Below are positions 8,234-16,495 of a stretch of 64,000 nt of DNA, in pieces. The stretch spans positions 310,001-374,000 of the forward strand of contig NZ_CP025066.1 of NCBI RefSeq assembly GCF_002952775.1. Reading direction: 5' to 3'. A model generated the notes under the pieces. It worked only from the letters and a program-made list of their open reading frames with translations, made no database searches and had not been told where the DNA came from. This DNA comes from Halalkaliarchaeum desulfuricum (lineage in GTDB: Archaea; Halobacteriota; Halobacteria; Halobacteriales; Haloferacaceae). A program made the translations under genes and the position numbers. How positions within the stretch are numbered: position 1 is the first letter of the stretch; each line of letters opens with the position of its first letter.

Positions 8234-9187
8234 TCACAGCCAGGAGCGCTCTCCGAGGAGGCGCTCGTCGACCTCGATGCGGGACAGCCCCAGCTCCCGC
8301 GCGTGTGAAACCACCTCGCGGTACTCCTCGGATCTGATGCCGCGACTCAGTTCCTCGTACTGTCCCGGCTCGCTCGCGCGGTACGCCGGCCGGTACTGCG
8401 ACATGAGGTTGACGTACGTCTCCCTGGAGAGCTCTTCGGCGATGAACGTCAGCACCTGCTTCGAGCTCTCGACGTGGTTCGGCATCACGAGATGGCGCAC
8501 GAGCATCCCCTCCACGGCGAGCCCGTTCTCCAGCCGGAGATCGCCGACCTGCCGGTGCATCTCGCGCAGGGAGTCTCTGGCGTTCTCCCAGTAGTTGGGC
8601 GCCCCGGAGTATCTCGCGGCCGCGTCGTCGTCGGCCCACTTCACGTCGGGCATGTAGACGTCGATGATCCCCTCGAGGAGTTCGACGGTTTCTGCGCGCT
8701 CGTAGCCGCCACAGTTCCAGACGATCGGGATATCGAGGCCCCGATCGCTGGCGATTTTCACCGCCTCCGCCAGGTCCGGGGCGAAGTGGGTCGGCGTGAC
8801 GAAGTTGATGTTGTGACAACCTTTCGACTGGAGGGACAGCGCCATCTCTGCGATCTCTTCGGCCGTGACCTCCCTGCCGACTCCCTCCTGGCTGATCTCG
8901 TAGTTCTGGCAGAACACACACCGGAGGTTGCACCACGAGAGGAATATTGTCCCGCTGCCGCGGTGTCCCGAAAGCGGTGCCTCCTCCCCGCGGTGGGGGA
9001 ACGCCGAGGAGACGACGGGCGTGTCGTCGGCCCGACACCGCCCCAGCTCCCCGGCCGTTCGGTCGACCTCGCATGCGTGAGCGCACAGATCACACTCCCC
9101 GTACCGTTCGCGGAGCCGATCGACCCGGCTGCTGAACTCGGCGTCCGAGAGTCGCCGGTAGTTCGGGACGGTCGCGGTGTCGCTCAT
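8234..9187 (-). CDS. Radical SAM protein, PflX-like (COG1313 type)
   Basis: A 317-aa radical S-adenosylmethionine protein related to activating enzymes of glycyl radical proteins. The 4Fe-4S motif C-x3-C-x2-C is CNLRCVFCQN (about residues 89-98), and extra N-terminal cysteines CDLCAHACEVDR (about residues 31-42) mark the COG1313/PflX group. The likely start is the ATG at 9187; the upstream 20 codons look untranslated. No glycyl-radical enzyme lies nearby, so the substrate is unknown. In haloarchaea the protein is widespread and may modify a protein or an RNA. Confidence 0.85.
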   Translation of the reverse strand: MSDTATVPNYRRLSDAEFSSRVDRLRERYGECDLCAHACEVDRTAGELGRCRADDTPVVSSAFPHRGEEAPLSGHRGSGTIFLSWCNLRCVFCQNYEISQEGVGREVTAEEIAEMALSLQSKGCHNINFVTPTHFAPDLAEAVKIASDRGLDIPIVWNCGGYERAETVELLEGIIDVYMPDVKWADDDAAARYSGAPNYWENARDSLREMHRQVGDLRLENGLAVEGMLVRHLVMPNHVESSKQVLTFIAEELSRETYVNLMSQYRPAYRASEPGQYEELSRGIRSEEYREVVSHARELGLSRIEVDERLLGERSWL

Positions 9188-9303
9188 ACAAGATGTAGAT
9201 GTGCTGCACGGATAGGCGTGTTGTCGTTTCCCACAGTGTGGGGACATCCGTGCCCCGGATTCGGACGTGGGGATCCGTCAGGGATACGCTCCGCTCGGCC
9301 GAA

Positions 9304-9309
9304 TTTAAG
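9304..9309 (+). promoter_or_regulatory. TATA box of the AI-2E-type permease gene
   Basis: TTTAAG in GAATTTAAGTATC lies 24-29 nt before the ATG at 9333, the spacing of a leaderless promoter. Confidence 0.55.
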
Positions 9310-9332
9310 TATCGGGTCGACGCAGTGGGAAT

Positions 9333-10325
9333 ATGAACACCCAGCGCGCATTCCTCATTCTCCTGATTGCGCTTTCGGCGCTGGCGACGCTCGCCGTGGT
9401 GATGCCGTTCCTCCAGTACATTCTCGCGGCGGTCATCCTCGGGTACGTACTGTACCCGCTCCAGCGGCGGCTTGCACCCAGCGTCGGCGAGCGTGCGGCA
9501 CCGATCCTGTTGATATTTGGGGCGTTCTTCGTCGCCGGTGTTCCGCTCTTGTACATCTTTCTGATATTCATTCGGGACCTGCAGGCGTTTGCCCAGGGGG
9601 AAACCGGTCTCCAGTTGGGCGAGATCGAGGCGACGATCGCCGATCTCACGGGCGTTGAAGTCGACCTGCGTGCGGCCGTAATCGAAACTGGTGACAACCT
9701 GATCGACGCGCTGTTCGGCAGTATCTCGGAGGTGTTTACGGTCGCGCTTCACGGCGCGCTGGGTGTCGCGCTTGTACTGTTTATCGTCTACTACGTGCTC
9801 CGGGACGGCGAGGAGTTCGTCGGGTGGCTCCACACGATCATCCCCCTGTCGCCGCCGATGACACGGAAGCTGTTCGATCGGATCCACCGGACGACGTGGG
9901 GAGTGGTGATCGGTCACATCTTCGCGGCCGTGCTCCAGGGAATCGTCGCCGGGATGGGTCTCTACTTCGCGGGGCTTCCCCGTCCGGTGTTCTGGACCAC
10001 AGTGATGATCGTACTCGCGTTGCTGCCGCTGATCGGCGCGTTCCTGGTGTGGGGCCCGGCGGCCGGCTACCTGGTGTTGATCGGCGAACCCGCGACGGGG
10101 CTGTTGCTCGCGCTGTACGGCGTGTTCGTGGTGAGCATGATCGACAACTACGCGCGCCCGATCGTCATCGACCAGCAGGCCCGACTGAACCCGGCGGTGA
10201 TACTGATCGGGGTGTTCGGCGGCGTGTTCACGCTGGGATTCACGGGCCTGTTCGTCGGGCCGATCGTCATCGCCGTGTTCGCGGCGACGCTCGTCACCTT
10301 CAGGGACGAGTACGACCGCTTATAA
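9333..10325 (+). CDS. AI-2E family (PerM-like) membrane transporter
   Basis: A 330-aa integral membrane protein of the AI-2 exporter superfamily. Helices occur at residues 5-45 (two closely spaced), around 60-80 and about 145-165, with four to five more in the C-terminal half. The conserved segment DNYARPIVIDQQARLNPAVI and the end LFVGPIVIAVFAATLVTF are diagnostic. Members export signalling molecules or act as Na+/H+ antiporters in some haloarchaea; this one cannot be assigned. The last codons and the stop lie inside a perfect 19-bp tandem duplication. Confidence 0.88.
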   Translation: MNTQRAFLILLIALSALATLAVVMPFLQYILAAVILGYVLYPLQRRLAPSVGERAAPILLIFGAFFVAGVPLLYIFLIFIRDLQAFAQGETGLQLGEIEATIADLTGVEVDLRAAVIETGDNLIDALFGSISEVFTVALHGALGVALVLFIVYYVLRDGEEFVGWLHTIIPLSPPMTRKLFDRIHRTTWGVVIGHIFAAVLQGIVAGMGLYFAGLPRPVFWTTVMIVLALLPLIGAFLVWGPAAGYLVLIGEPATGLLLALYGVFVVSMIDNYARPIVIDQQARLNPAVILIGVFGGVFTLGFTGLFVGPIVIAVFAATLVTFRDEYDRL

Positions 10326-10345
10326 GGAGTACGACCGCTTATAAG
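10308..10345. repeat. Perfect 19-bp tandem duplication across a stop codon
   Basis: GAGTACGACCGCTTATAAG occurs twice head to tail (10308-10326 and 10327-10345). The first copy encodes the last residues EYDRL and the TAA stop of the permease gene. The second copy is downstream and would repeat the same ending, so the duplication leaves the protein unchanged. Confidence 0.9.
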
Positions 10346-10355
10346 GAGAACGCGA

Positions 10356-10529
10356 TCACTCGCCGGCCTTCGACTGCCACTCGTAGTCGCGCCGTTTGGC
10401 GGACTTTCCGAAGCCGCACGAACTGCAGACTTTCTTTTTCGTGTGGTAGGATTTTTCGCCACAGCGTCGACATTTGACGTGTGTCGTTTTGTTCTTCTTG
10501 CCCTGGCTGGGAGTCCCTGCGCCGGTCAT
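10356..10529 (-). CDS. rpl37e: 50S ribosomal protein L37e
   Basis: This 57-aa basic protein of the large ribosomal subunit reads [20 protein letters not shown] at the start. It carries the zinc ribbon of the family: CRRCG and CSSCGFG (about residues 20-24 and 35-41), then [10 protein letters not shown]. Length and motifs match L37e closely. Its ATG overlaps the stop of the Lsm gene by 4 nt, so the two are coupled; this Lsm-L37e pair is a well-known archaeal operon. The basic character stands out among its acidic neighbours, as expected for an rRNA-binding protein. Confidence 0.96.
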   Translation of the reverse strand: MTGAGTPSQGKKNKTTHVKCRRCGEKSYHTKKKVCSSCGFGKSAKRRDYEWQSKAGE

Positions 10530-10753
10530 GTGCTTATCGTCACGACGTTATCGCCGCGTATAATGGTTGTGTCTTGGACCGCCTCGCCCGGCTCGTCTGC
10601 GAACGCCTCGACGTCGTCGACCGCCTCGAGGACGAGGTTCATGTGCTGGTCGTATCCCGCAAGGATGCCGTGGTAGATCGCCCCGTCCTTGAGCTGAATC
10701 GTCACGGTCGCCTGCAGGGTCTCTTCGAGCACGTCCAGGGGTCGTCCACTCAT
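10526..10753 (-). CDS. lsm: Sm-like archaeal RNA-binding protein (Lsm)
   Basis: A 75-aa Sm-fold protein, expected to form a heptameric ring that binds U-rich RNA and small RNAs. The Sm1 motif is [20 protein letters not shown] with HMNLVLEAV following, and Sm2 is [11 protein letters not shown] at the C-terminus. Length and layout match archaeal SmAP1. The gene is first in a two-gene operon with rpl37e, and a TATA element lies about 22 nt upstream of the ATG, so the mRNA is likely leaderless. Confidence 0.95.
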   Translation of the reverse strand: MSGRPLDVLEETLQATVTIQLKDGAIYHGILAGYDQHMNLVLEAVDDVEAFADEPGEAVQDTTIIRGDNVVTIST

Positions 10754-10774
10754 GGATTGAACCCCACGATATTC

Positions 10775-10786
10775 AGTATTAAACGT
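10775..10786 (-). promoter_or_regulatory. TATA box of the lsm-rpl37e operon
   Basis: On the minus strand CGTTTAATACTG lies 22-33 nt before the lsm ATG at 10753, a typical leaderless spacing. Confidence 0.6.
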
Positions 10787-10814
10787 ACCGGAGGCAGTTC
10801 GGTAGTTGTCGACA

Positions 10815-11417
10815 TCAACGGTCGTGGCCGTCGTCCTCGTCCGATCCCTCGGCCGAAACGACTTCCTTGCCCGTCTCCCGGGGCACGACCCGTCGGTCGG
10901 CGTCCTCCCACTCCCGGTCGAGTTGCCGCCCCTCGAACAACCGATCCAGGAAGACGGCGAGCCCGGCGACCTCCGAGTGGGGCTGGTTCGTCACGCCGAC
11001 GTTGTAGTCGGCCCGCTCGTACAGTTCGAACGGGACTTTCTCGCCGCCGACGACGATCAAGAGCGGCTCCCCGTCGTCCATCCCATCGTCGTCTCCACCG
11101 TCGTCGGATCCGTGCTGTTCCCTGATCTCCGCTTCGACCTCCTGGATCGGTTCGCCGTACATCGTGAGGTGGACGACGATCCCGGCCCAGTCGCGAACGA
11201 TCGCCCGCTGGTCGTCGCGGAGTTCGGAGACGAAGGGGCCGCCGAAACGATCGGTGACGCTGTCGACGGTCTCCTTCGACTGGGTCGCGTTCGACGGGAA
11301 GATCACTCGATCGGCCCCGAGTGCTCGGGCGGTGAGTCCCACGTGTGTGGTCATGCGGTCGTCCCGACCCGGACGATGGCCGTACCGGAGCACGACGACC
11401 TCGGGATCTCCCTGCAC
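10815..11417 (-). CDS. trm56: tRNA (cytidine(56)-2'-O)-methyltransferase
   Basis: This 200-aa SPOUT-fold enzyme 2'-O-methylates C56 in the T-loop of archaeal tRNAs. The N-terminus EVVVLRYGHRPGRDDRMTTH and the segment VGLTARALGADRVIFPSNA match the family. LIVVGGEKVPFELYERADYN with GVTNQPHSEVAGLAVFLDRL form the SAM-binding knot. The start is a GTG at 11417, three nt after the serS stop: the homology starts there, and the longer frame upstream is out-of-frame serS sequence. An acidic insert (SDDGGDDDGMDDG) sits in the middle. It is probably cotranscribed with serS. Confidence 0.93.
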   Translation of the reverse strand: MQGDPEVVVLRYGHRPGRDDRMTTHVGLTARALGADRVIFPSNATQSKETVDSVTDRFGGPFVSELRDDQRAIVRDWAGIVVHLTMYGEPIQEVEAEIREQHGSDDGGDDDGMDDGEPLLIVVGGEKVPFELYERADYNVGVTNQPHSEVAGLAVFLDRLFEGRQLDREWEDADRRVVPRETGKEVVSAEGSDEDDGHDR

Positions 11418-11419
11418 GA

Positions 11420-12802
11420 TCAGTTCCCGTCGCCGCGACCCAGCGCCGACTCGCCGACCGAGTCGTGACCCTCGATCAGTTCCTGACCGTCCATGTACGG
11501 CCGCAGTGCTTCCGGCACTTCGACGGTGCCGTCCTCGTTTTGGTAGTACTCGAGGATCGCCACCATCACCCGGCCGATCGCGGTGCCGGAGGCGTTGAGC
11601 GTGTGGAGATGTTCGGCCGACTCGTGGTGTTCGCGCCGGAACCGGATCCCCGCCCGTCGCGCCTGGAACGCCTCGAAGTTCGACGCGCTGGACACCTCGA
11701 GCCACCGTCCGCCACGGTCCGGGCCGTCGGGCATGTCGTCGGCGGGCGCCCACACCTCGACGTCGACGGTCTTCGCGGAGGCGAACGTCAGATCCCCCGT
11801 ACATAGGTCGAGAGTCCGGTACGGAAGCTCCAGCCGGTCGAGCACCGCACACGCCTCGTCGATGAGCGCCTCCAGCCGGTCGTCGCTGTTCTCGGGCCGG
11901 ACGAAGTTGACGAGCTCGACCTTGTTGAACTGGTGGACGCGGACGATTCCCCGGGTTTCGGTGCCGTGTTCGCCCGCCTCGCGCCGGAAGTTCGGGGTGT
12001 ACGCCTGGTACTTCAGTGGGAGGTCCTCATCGAGGAGGATCTCCTCGCGGTGCATGTTCGTCACCGGCACCTCCGCGGTGGGACACAGCCACAGGTCGTC
12101 GTCGTCGTACTCGGCGTGTTCGTCGCCGCCGATCCGGTAGGCGTCGTGGTTGAACTTCGGGAGCTGACCCGTCCCGCGCATCGACGAACTCTTGACCGGG
12201 ATCGGCGGGAAGAGGTCGTGATACCCCTGCTCGCGGTGGACGTCCATCATGAACTGGATCAGCGCGTGCTCGAGGCGTGCGCCGTCCCCTTTCAGGAAGT
12301 AGAACCCGGATCCGGTCGTCTTGGCGCCGCGCTTTTCGTCGAGTATCTCCAGCGTTTCGCCCAGTTCGTAGTGGGGAACCGGATCCGCCGGGATCTCCCG
12401 GAGGTCCTCGAATCCTGCTCGGCGACGCTCGACGTTGTCGGACTCGTCCTCGCCGACCGGCACCGACTCCTGGGGGATCTGCGGAAGTTCCAAAAGCAGT
12501 TGCTCGAGTTCCGTCTCGAGTTCGTCGGCGCGGGCTTCGAGTTCGGAGAGTTCCTCCTTGAGCTCGCTGGACTCCTCGATCGCCTCCTGGGCTTTCTCCT
12601 CGTCGCCTTCGGCTTTCAGCTCGCCGATGCGGCTGGAAACCTCGTTTCGCCGGTGTCGGAGGTCGTCCCCCCGGGCCTTCAGCTCGCGCCACTCCTCGTC
12701 GATCTCGAGGATCCGGTCGAGATCGACGTCCTCGGTACCGCGGGCAGCGAGCGCCTCACGGACGGCGTCCGGGTTCTCCCGGACGAACTGTCGGGTCAGC
12801 AT
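11420..12802 (-). CDS. serS: Seryl-tRNA synthetase
   Basis: This 460-aa class II aminoacyl-tRNA synthetase charges tRNA-Ser. The N-terminal long coiled-coil arm is seen at about residues 30-105 (RGDDLRHRRNEVSSRIGELK and a Glu-rich stretch), followed by the catalytic core with FPPIPVKSSSMRGTGQLPKF, TPNFRREAGEHG and the C-terminal motif 3 region SGTAIGRVMVAILEYYQ. I start it at the ATG at 12802, where the conserved MLTRQFVRENPDAVREAL begins. It is the bacterial/common SerRS type, not the rare methanogen type. A tRNA-Ser(CGA) gene lies about 8 kb away. Confidence 0.97.
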   Translation of the reverse strand: MLTRQFVRENPDAVREALAARGTEDVDLDRILEIDEEWRELKARGDDLRHRRNEVSSRIGELKAEGDEEKAQEAIEESSELKEELSELEARADELETELEQLLLELPQIPQESVPVGEDESDNVERRRAGFEDLREIPADPVPHYELGETLEILDEKRGAKTTGSGFYFLKGDGARLEHALIQFMMDVHREQGYHDLFPPIPVKSSSMRGTGQLPKFNHDAYRIGGDEHAEYDDDDLWLCPTAEVPVTNMHREEILLDEDLPLKYQAYTPNFRREAGEHGTETRGIVRVHQFNKVELVNFVRPENSDDRLEALIDEACAVLDRLELPYRTLDLCTGDLTFASAKTVDVEVWAPADDMPDGPDRGGRWLEVSSASNFEAFQARRAGIRFRREHHESAEHLHTLNASGTAIGRVMVAILEYYQNEDGTVEVPEALRPYMDGQELIEGHDSVGESALGRGDGN

Positions 12803-12891
12803 GGGCGTTCCTTCTGCGGGGACTCGGAAAATCGTATCGGGTCTGTAGTGTACCGACACGCCCAAGGGGCGTGCTCCCGCGAGTGACGCCT

Positions 12892-13647
12892 ATGGAAGAC
12901 ATCGAGATCGAATGCGTGGCCGACGCCGAGATCGGAGATCCCGTGCTCGTCGAGGGGCTCCCGGGAGTCGGACACGTCGGGAAGCTCGCGGCCGAACACC
13001 TCCTCGAGGAGTGTGACAGCCAGCTCGTGCGGCGGGTGTATGCGACCGACTTCCCGCCGCAGGTGAACGTCGACGAGGACGGCGTCGCGGACCTCGTCTG
13101 TGCGGAGTTTCACGCGATCGAAACCGAGGGCGCCGACCTGCTCGTGTTGACCGGGGATCACCAGGCGTCCTCGAACGAGGGCCATTACCGGCTCACCGAC
13201 GCGTTCCTCGACATCGCCGAGGAGTTCGGCTGCGAACGTGCCTTCGCGCTCGGAGGCGTCCCGACCGGAGAACTCGTCGAGGAGTACACGGTGCTGGGTG
13301 CCGTCTCCGACGCGGAACTGCGCGGGGAACTGGAGGATGCCGGCGTCGAGTTTCGCCCCGACGAACCCGCCGGCGGGATCGTCGGCGTCTCCGGACTCCT
13401 GCTCGGGCTCGGAAAACGCCGGGGAATCGAGGCGACGTGTCTGATGGGCGAAACCAGCGGCTACCTCGTCGATCCCAAAAGCGCACGCGCCGTACTGGAG
13501 GTGCTGGAAGCCGCACTGGAGTTCGAACTGGGATACGAACAACTCGAGGACAGGGCCGAGGAGATGGAGGAAGTCGTCGGCAAGATCCGGGAGATGCAGG
13601 AGGGAGGCTCCGGGATCCCCGACGACGAACTCCGATACATCGGCTAA
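12892..13647 (+). CDS. PAC2 family (proteasome assembly chaperone-like) protein
   Basis: A 251-aa protein of the PAC2 family, named after a eukaryotic proteasome assembly chaperone and common in archaea. The conserved opening DPVLVEGLPGVGHVGKLAAE and the TGDHQASSNEGHYRLTDAFL region are clear. Later come GGVPTGELVEEY and LLLGLGKRRGIEATCLMGET, which resemble an ATP-grasp-like or nucleoside-binding fold in the family. The ATG at 12892 is the best start. Function in archaea is unproven; a PAN gene 6 kb downstream makes a proteasome link attractive but indirect. Confidence 0.87.
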   Translation: MEDIEIECVADAEIGDPVLVEGLPGVGHVGKLAAEHLLEECDSQLVRRVYATDFPPQVNVDEDGVADLVCAEFHAIETEGADLLVLTGDHQASSNEGHYRLTDAFLDIAEEFGCERAFALGGVPTGELVEEYTVLGAVSDAELRGELEDAGVEFRPDEPAGGIVGVSGLLLGLGKRRGIEATCLMGETSGYLVDPKSARAVLEVLEAALEFELGYEQLEDRAEEMEEVVGKIREMQEGGSGIPDDELRYIG

Positions 13648-13711
13648 TGGTGACAGCGCAGAAACGGGCCACTCCGGCACACATATGAGCGTCGTTACGG
13701 TACCTACTGGT

Positions 13712-13801
13712 ATGACGAAACGAGACACGACAGCGGCGGCAGACGGAACCCAACGGTTCCGCCCCGCCGACACGGAACGCGGGAGGGATCGACCGCGATG
13801 A
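13712..13801 (+). CDS. Possible 29-aa leader ORF of the thiolase operon
   Basis: A short frame, MTKRDTTAAADGTQRFRPAD and nine more residues, ends in a TGA that overlaps the thiolase ATG (ATGA), the same coupling used between genuine genes in this window. It has no recognised domain and is rich in Arg, Thr and Asp. It could be a translated leader or chance. No homology can be judged here. Confidence 0.3.
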   Translation: MTKRDTTAAADGTQRFRPADTERGRDRPR

Positions 13802-14964
13802 CGGCGGTTCGAGTCGCGGGCGTCGGGTTGACCCATTTCGGACAGATCCCGGAGCGAACCGGGCGGGACCTGTTCGCGGAGGCAAGTCAGTTGGCGTTCG
13901 AGGACGCGTCAGTTCCCCGCGAGGACGTCGCCCAGCTCAACTACGGCAACTTCATGGGCGCGCTCGCGGAACACCAGGGACACCAGGCGCCGCTGATGGC
14001 CGAGGCGGCCGGACTCGACTGCCCGGCGACCCGATACGAGGAGGCGTGCGCCTCCGCGGGCGTGGCAGTCAGGGAAGCCGTAAAGACCGTCCGAAGCGGC
14101 GAGGCCGACGTCGTGGCCGTCGGCGGGATGGAACGGATGACGAACCTCGGCACCGCCGGTGCGACCGAGGGGCTCGCGATCGCCGCAGACGACCTCTTCG
14201 AGGTGCGCGCGGGGATGACGTTCCCCGGGGCGTACGCCCTGATGGCGTCGGCGTACTTCGACGAGTACGGCGGCAGCCGGGAGGATCTGGCTCACGTCGC
14301 CTCGAAGAACCACGGCAACGCTGTCGAGAACGAGTACGCCCAGTACCAGCGGGCGGTGTCCGTCGAGAAGGCGATGGATGCCCCACCGGTCGCGGAGCCG
14401 CTTTACCTGTTCGACTGTGCGCCGATCACCGACGGCGCCGCCGCGCTGGTGCTCGTCTCCGACGATTACGCCGAGGCGAACGACCTCGACGCTCCGGTCG
14501 GGATCGTCGGCAGCGGCCAGGGCACCGACAAAATGGCGCTCCAGGATCGCGACGACCTCGCGTGGACGCCCGCGACCGAGCAGGCGGCGGAGATGGCCTA
14601 CGCCGACGCCGCGATCGAGGCCGACGACGTCGAACTCGCGGAGGTGCACGACTGCTTTACTATCGCGGAGGTGCTGGCGCTGGAGTCGCTGGGGCTTTAC
14701 GAGCCGGGCCACGCGATCGGAGCCGCCCGCCGCGGGGAGACGGCCGCCGACGGCGACCTCCCGGTGAACCTCTCGGGGGGGCTGAAGGCGAAAGGACACC
14801 CGGTCGGGGCCACCGGCGCCTCGCAGGTGGTGGAGATGACCCGCCTGCTCAGAGGGGACCACCCGAACAGCGACGCCGTCGACGACGCCAGGCTCGGGAT
14901 CACCCACAACGCCGGCGGGACGGTCGCGAGCGCTGTGGTTCACGTACTGGAGGTGCTCGCATGA
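13798..14964 (+). CDS. Thiolase family protein (acetyl-CoA C-acetyltransferase-like)
   Basis: This 388-aa thiolase probably condenses or cleaves acyl-CoA; the archaeal branch makes acetoacetyl-CoA for mevalonate or breaks down 3-ketoacyl-CoA. The nucleophilic Cys is in YEEACASAGVAVREAV (about residue 83). HDCFTIAE and the catalytic His in GGLKAKGHPVGATG are present, and the C-terminal motif is THNAGG, where many bacterial thiolases have a second Cys. This is the SCP2-thiolase-like pattern. It overlaps the DUF35 gene by 4 nt, a pairing known to form a thiolase/HMG-CoA-synthase/DUF35 complex in archaea, although no HMG-CoA synthase gene is next to it. Confidence 0.92.
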   Translation: MTAVRVAGVGLTHFGQIPERTGRDLFAEASQLAFEDASVPREDVAQLNYGNFMGALAEHQGHQAPLMAEAAGLDCPATRYEEACASAGVAVREAVKTVRSGEADVVAVGGMERMTNLGTAGATEGLAIAADDLFEVRAGMTFPGAYALMASAYFDEYGGSREDLAHVASKNHGNAVENEYAQYQRAVSVEKAMDAPPVAEPLYLFDCAPITDGAAALVLVSDDYAEANDLDAPVGIVGSGQGTDKMALQDRDDLAWTPATEQAAEMAYADAAIEADDVELAEVHDCFTIAEVLALESLGLYEPGHAIGAARRGETAADGDLPVNLSGGLKAKGHPVGATGASQVVEMTRLLRGDHPNSDAVDDARLGITHNAGGTVASAVVHVLEVLA

Positions 14965-15422
14965 CCGAGCGAAACGACCGCCTCCGCACAGACGGCGGCG
15001 AGGAGCAGGGCGACGGCGGGGACGAACCCGGCGACGGCGGGGACGAACCCGGCGACGCTGGCTTCGACGAATGGCTCGCGGCGATCGACGACGGGGAGGG
15101 CTACTACCTCGAGTCGCCGACCGGCGAGGGATCGCTGCCGCCGCGCCGGATCTGTCCCCACAGCGGCTCTACTGACATCGAAGAGAAACCGCTCCCCGAG
15201 ACGGGAACGATCGAAGCCGTCACCGTCGTCCACGTCGCCTCGCCGCAGTTCGCCGAGGACACGCCGTACGCGACTGCCGTAGTCGACTTCGGTCCGGTCC
15301 GACTGACGGGCGTCGTTCGGGGGGTCGACCTCGAGGCTGTCGAAACCGGAACGACGGTCGAACCGAGCGTAGAGGAGCGCGAGACGACGGGCGATCCGCT
15401 TTTGGTGTTCAGGCCGGTCTGA
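14961..15422 (+). CDS. DUF35 OB-fold protein with degenerate zinc ribbon
   Basis: A 153-aa partner of the thiolase. Residues 1-33 are a hydrophilic leader with a repeated GDGGDEPGD element. The DUF35 part begins near FDEWLAAIDDGEGYY and carries the OB-fold strand pattern GTIEAVTVVHVAS ... GVVRGVDLEAVETGTTVEPS. Normally a rubredoxin-like ribbon with two C-x2-C pairs precedes the OB-fold. Here only RICPHSG remains, with one cysteine, so zinc binding looks lost. The OB-fold should still bind CoA or dock the thiolase. Translation is coupled to the thiolase through ATGA. Confidence 0.82.
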   Translation: MTERNDRLRTDGGEEQGDGGDEPGDGGDEPGDAGFDEWLAAIDDGEGYYLESPTGEGSLPPRRICPHSGSTDIEEKPLPETGTIEAVTVVHVASPQFAEDTPYATAVVDFGPVRLTGVVRGVDLEAVETGTTVEPSVEERETTGDPLLVFRPV

Positions 15423-15460
15423 ATCGACATCACGAACAGATCGTCACCGCGGGCAGGTCT

Positions 15461-16387
15461 TCACTCGCTTTCCATCGACGTCCGGATTTCGTCGACAAAC
15501 TGATCGGGATACTCGACGTGCGGGAGCAGTTTCGCGTCGTCGAAGACGACGAGCCTGGCGTCGGCGGTTTCGGCGATCTCCCGGCCACGCGACAGCGGCG
15601 ATACCTCCGCCTCGCGGCCCCAGATCACGGTCGCCGGGACGTCCAACTCCGCGAGCGCGGCCCCGAGGTCGATGTCGACGTTGAGATACCCCGAGAGGAA
15701 CGCCGCCGGGGCGAACCGTGCGTTCGGACGGTGTCCTGTCTGCCATTCGTACTCGACCCACTCGTCGGTGAGCTTCGCGGGGTCGTAGTAACCGTGGTCG
15801 GCGTTGAAGTACCGGATCGCCGGCTCCGAGACCGAGAGATTGAACAGCGCCTCACCGATCACTGGCGTCCAGAGCAGCTCCCGGAGCCAGGCTTTCGGCG
15901 GCTCCGGGCCGCCGGTGGCGGAGGGACAGACCAGAAACAGCCGGGAGACGTCGACGTCTTCGGCGGCGGCGACGGCGTAAGCTCCCGTAAGCGACGACGC
16001 CAGGACCGCCGGCTCGTCGTACGGCTCGAGGAACTCGCGGATGAAGTCGACGTACAGCTCCGGCGTATAGTCGATCCGCGGACGGTCAGAACAGCCGAAG
16101 CCCGGGAGGTCCGGCGCGACGACGTGATACTCCTCGGCGAGGCGGCCGAACACCTCGCGCCACTCGCCGCTCGACGCGACGGCGCTCGTCCCGTGAAGCA
16201 GCACCAGCGTCGGGTCGCCTGGATCGCCCGCGAGGGTGTGTGCGATCTCCATGCCTCGCCAGCGGTAGCTCCGCTGCTCGCCGGGCAACGGCGGATCGAG
16301 CGGTTCGGTTCGTCGAAGTCCCCGGTTCGTGGCGGCAAGCGCTCCAGCAGCGAGCGTGGCGTAGCTCGCGATTCGACGGAAATTCAT
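15461..16387 (-). CDS. Alpha/beta hydrolase
   Basis: A 308-aa alpha/beta-fold hydrolase. The oxyanion-hole motif is LLHGTSAVASSGEW (about residue 64). APDLPGFGCSDRP is the usual turn. The nucleophile elbow is ASSLTGAYA, with a Ser in place of the common Gly before the nucleophile. The acid is probably Asp/Glu in VIWGREAEVSPLS and the histidine is in LLPHVEYPDQF. A short N-terminal segment (YATLAAGALAA) could be a membrane anchor or weak signal. The ester or amide substrate is unknown. The gene converges with the thiolase operon. Confidence 0.88.
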   Translation of the reverse strand: MNFRRIASYATLAAGALAATNRGLRRTEPLDPPLPGEQRSYRWRGMEIAHTLAGDPGDPTLVLLHGTSAVASSGEWREVFGRLAEEYHVVAPDLPGFGCSDRPRIDYTPELYVDFIREFLEPYDEPAVLASSLTGAYAVAAAEDVDVSRLFLVCPSATGGPEPPKAWLRELLWTPVIGEALFNLSVSEPAIRYFNADHGYYDPAKLTDEWVEYEWQTGHRPNARFAPAAFLSGYLNVDIDLGAALAELDVPATVIWGREAEVSPLSRGREIAETADARLVVFDDAKLLPHVEYPDQFVDEIRTSMESE

Positions 16388-16495
16388 GCCCGAACGTTAG
16401 TTCGCCAACAGCTTATATCCGGCCGTTCCCGAGCGGGAACACCCGTCAGTATACGAACGCGAACACCGATCGAACGGAGGAGAAAGACAGCCGGC

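Noticed and set aside
14046-15422. A 458-aa plus-strand frame joining the thiolase region to DUF35
   Set aside because: The first part is the thiolase in the wrong frame. Only the region after the ATG at 14961 is coding.
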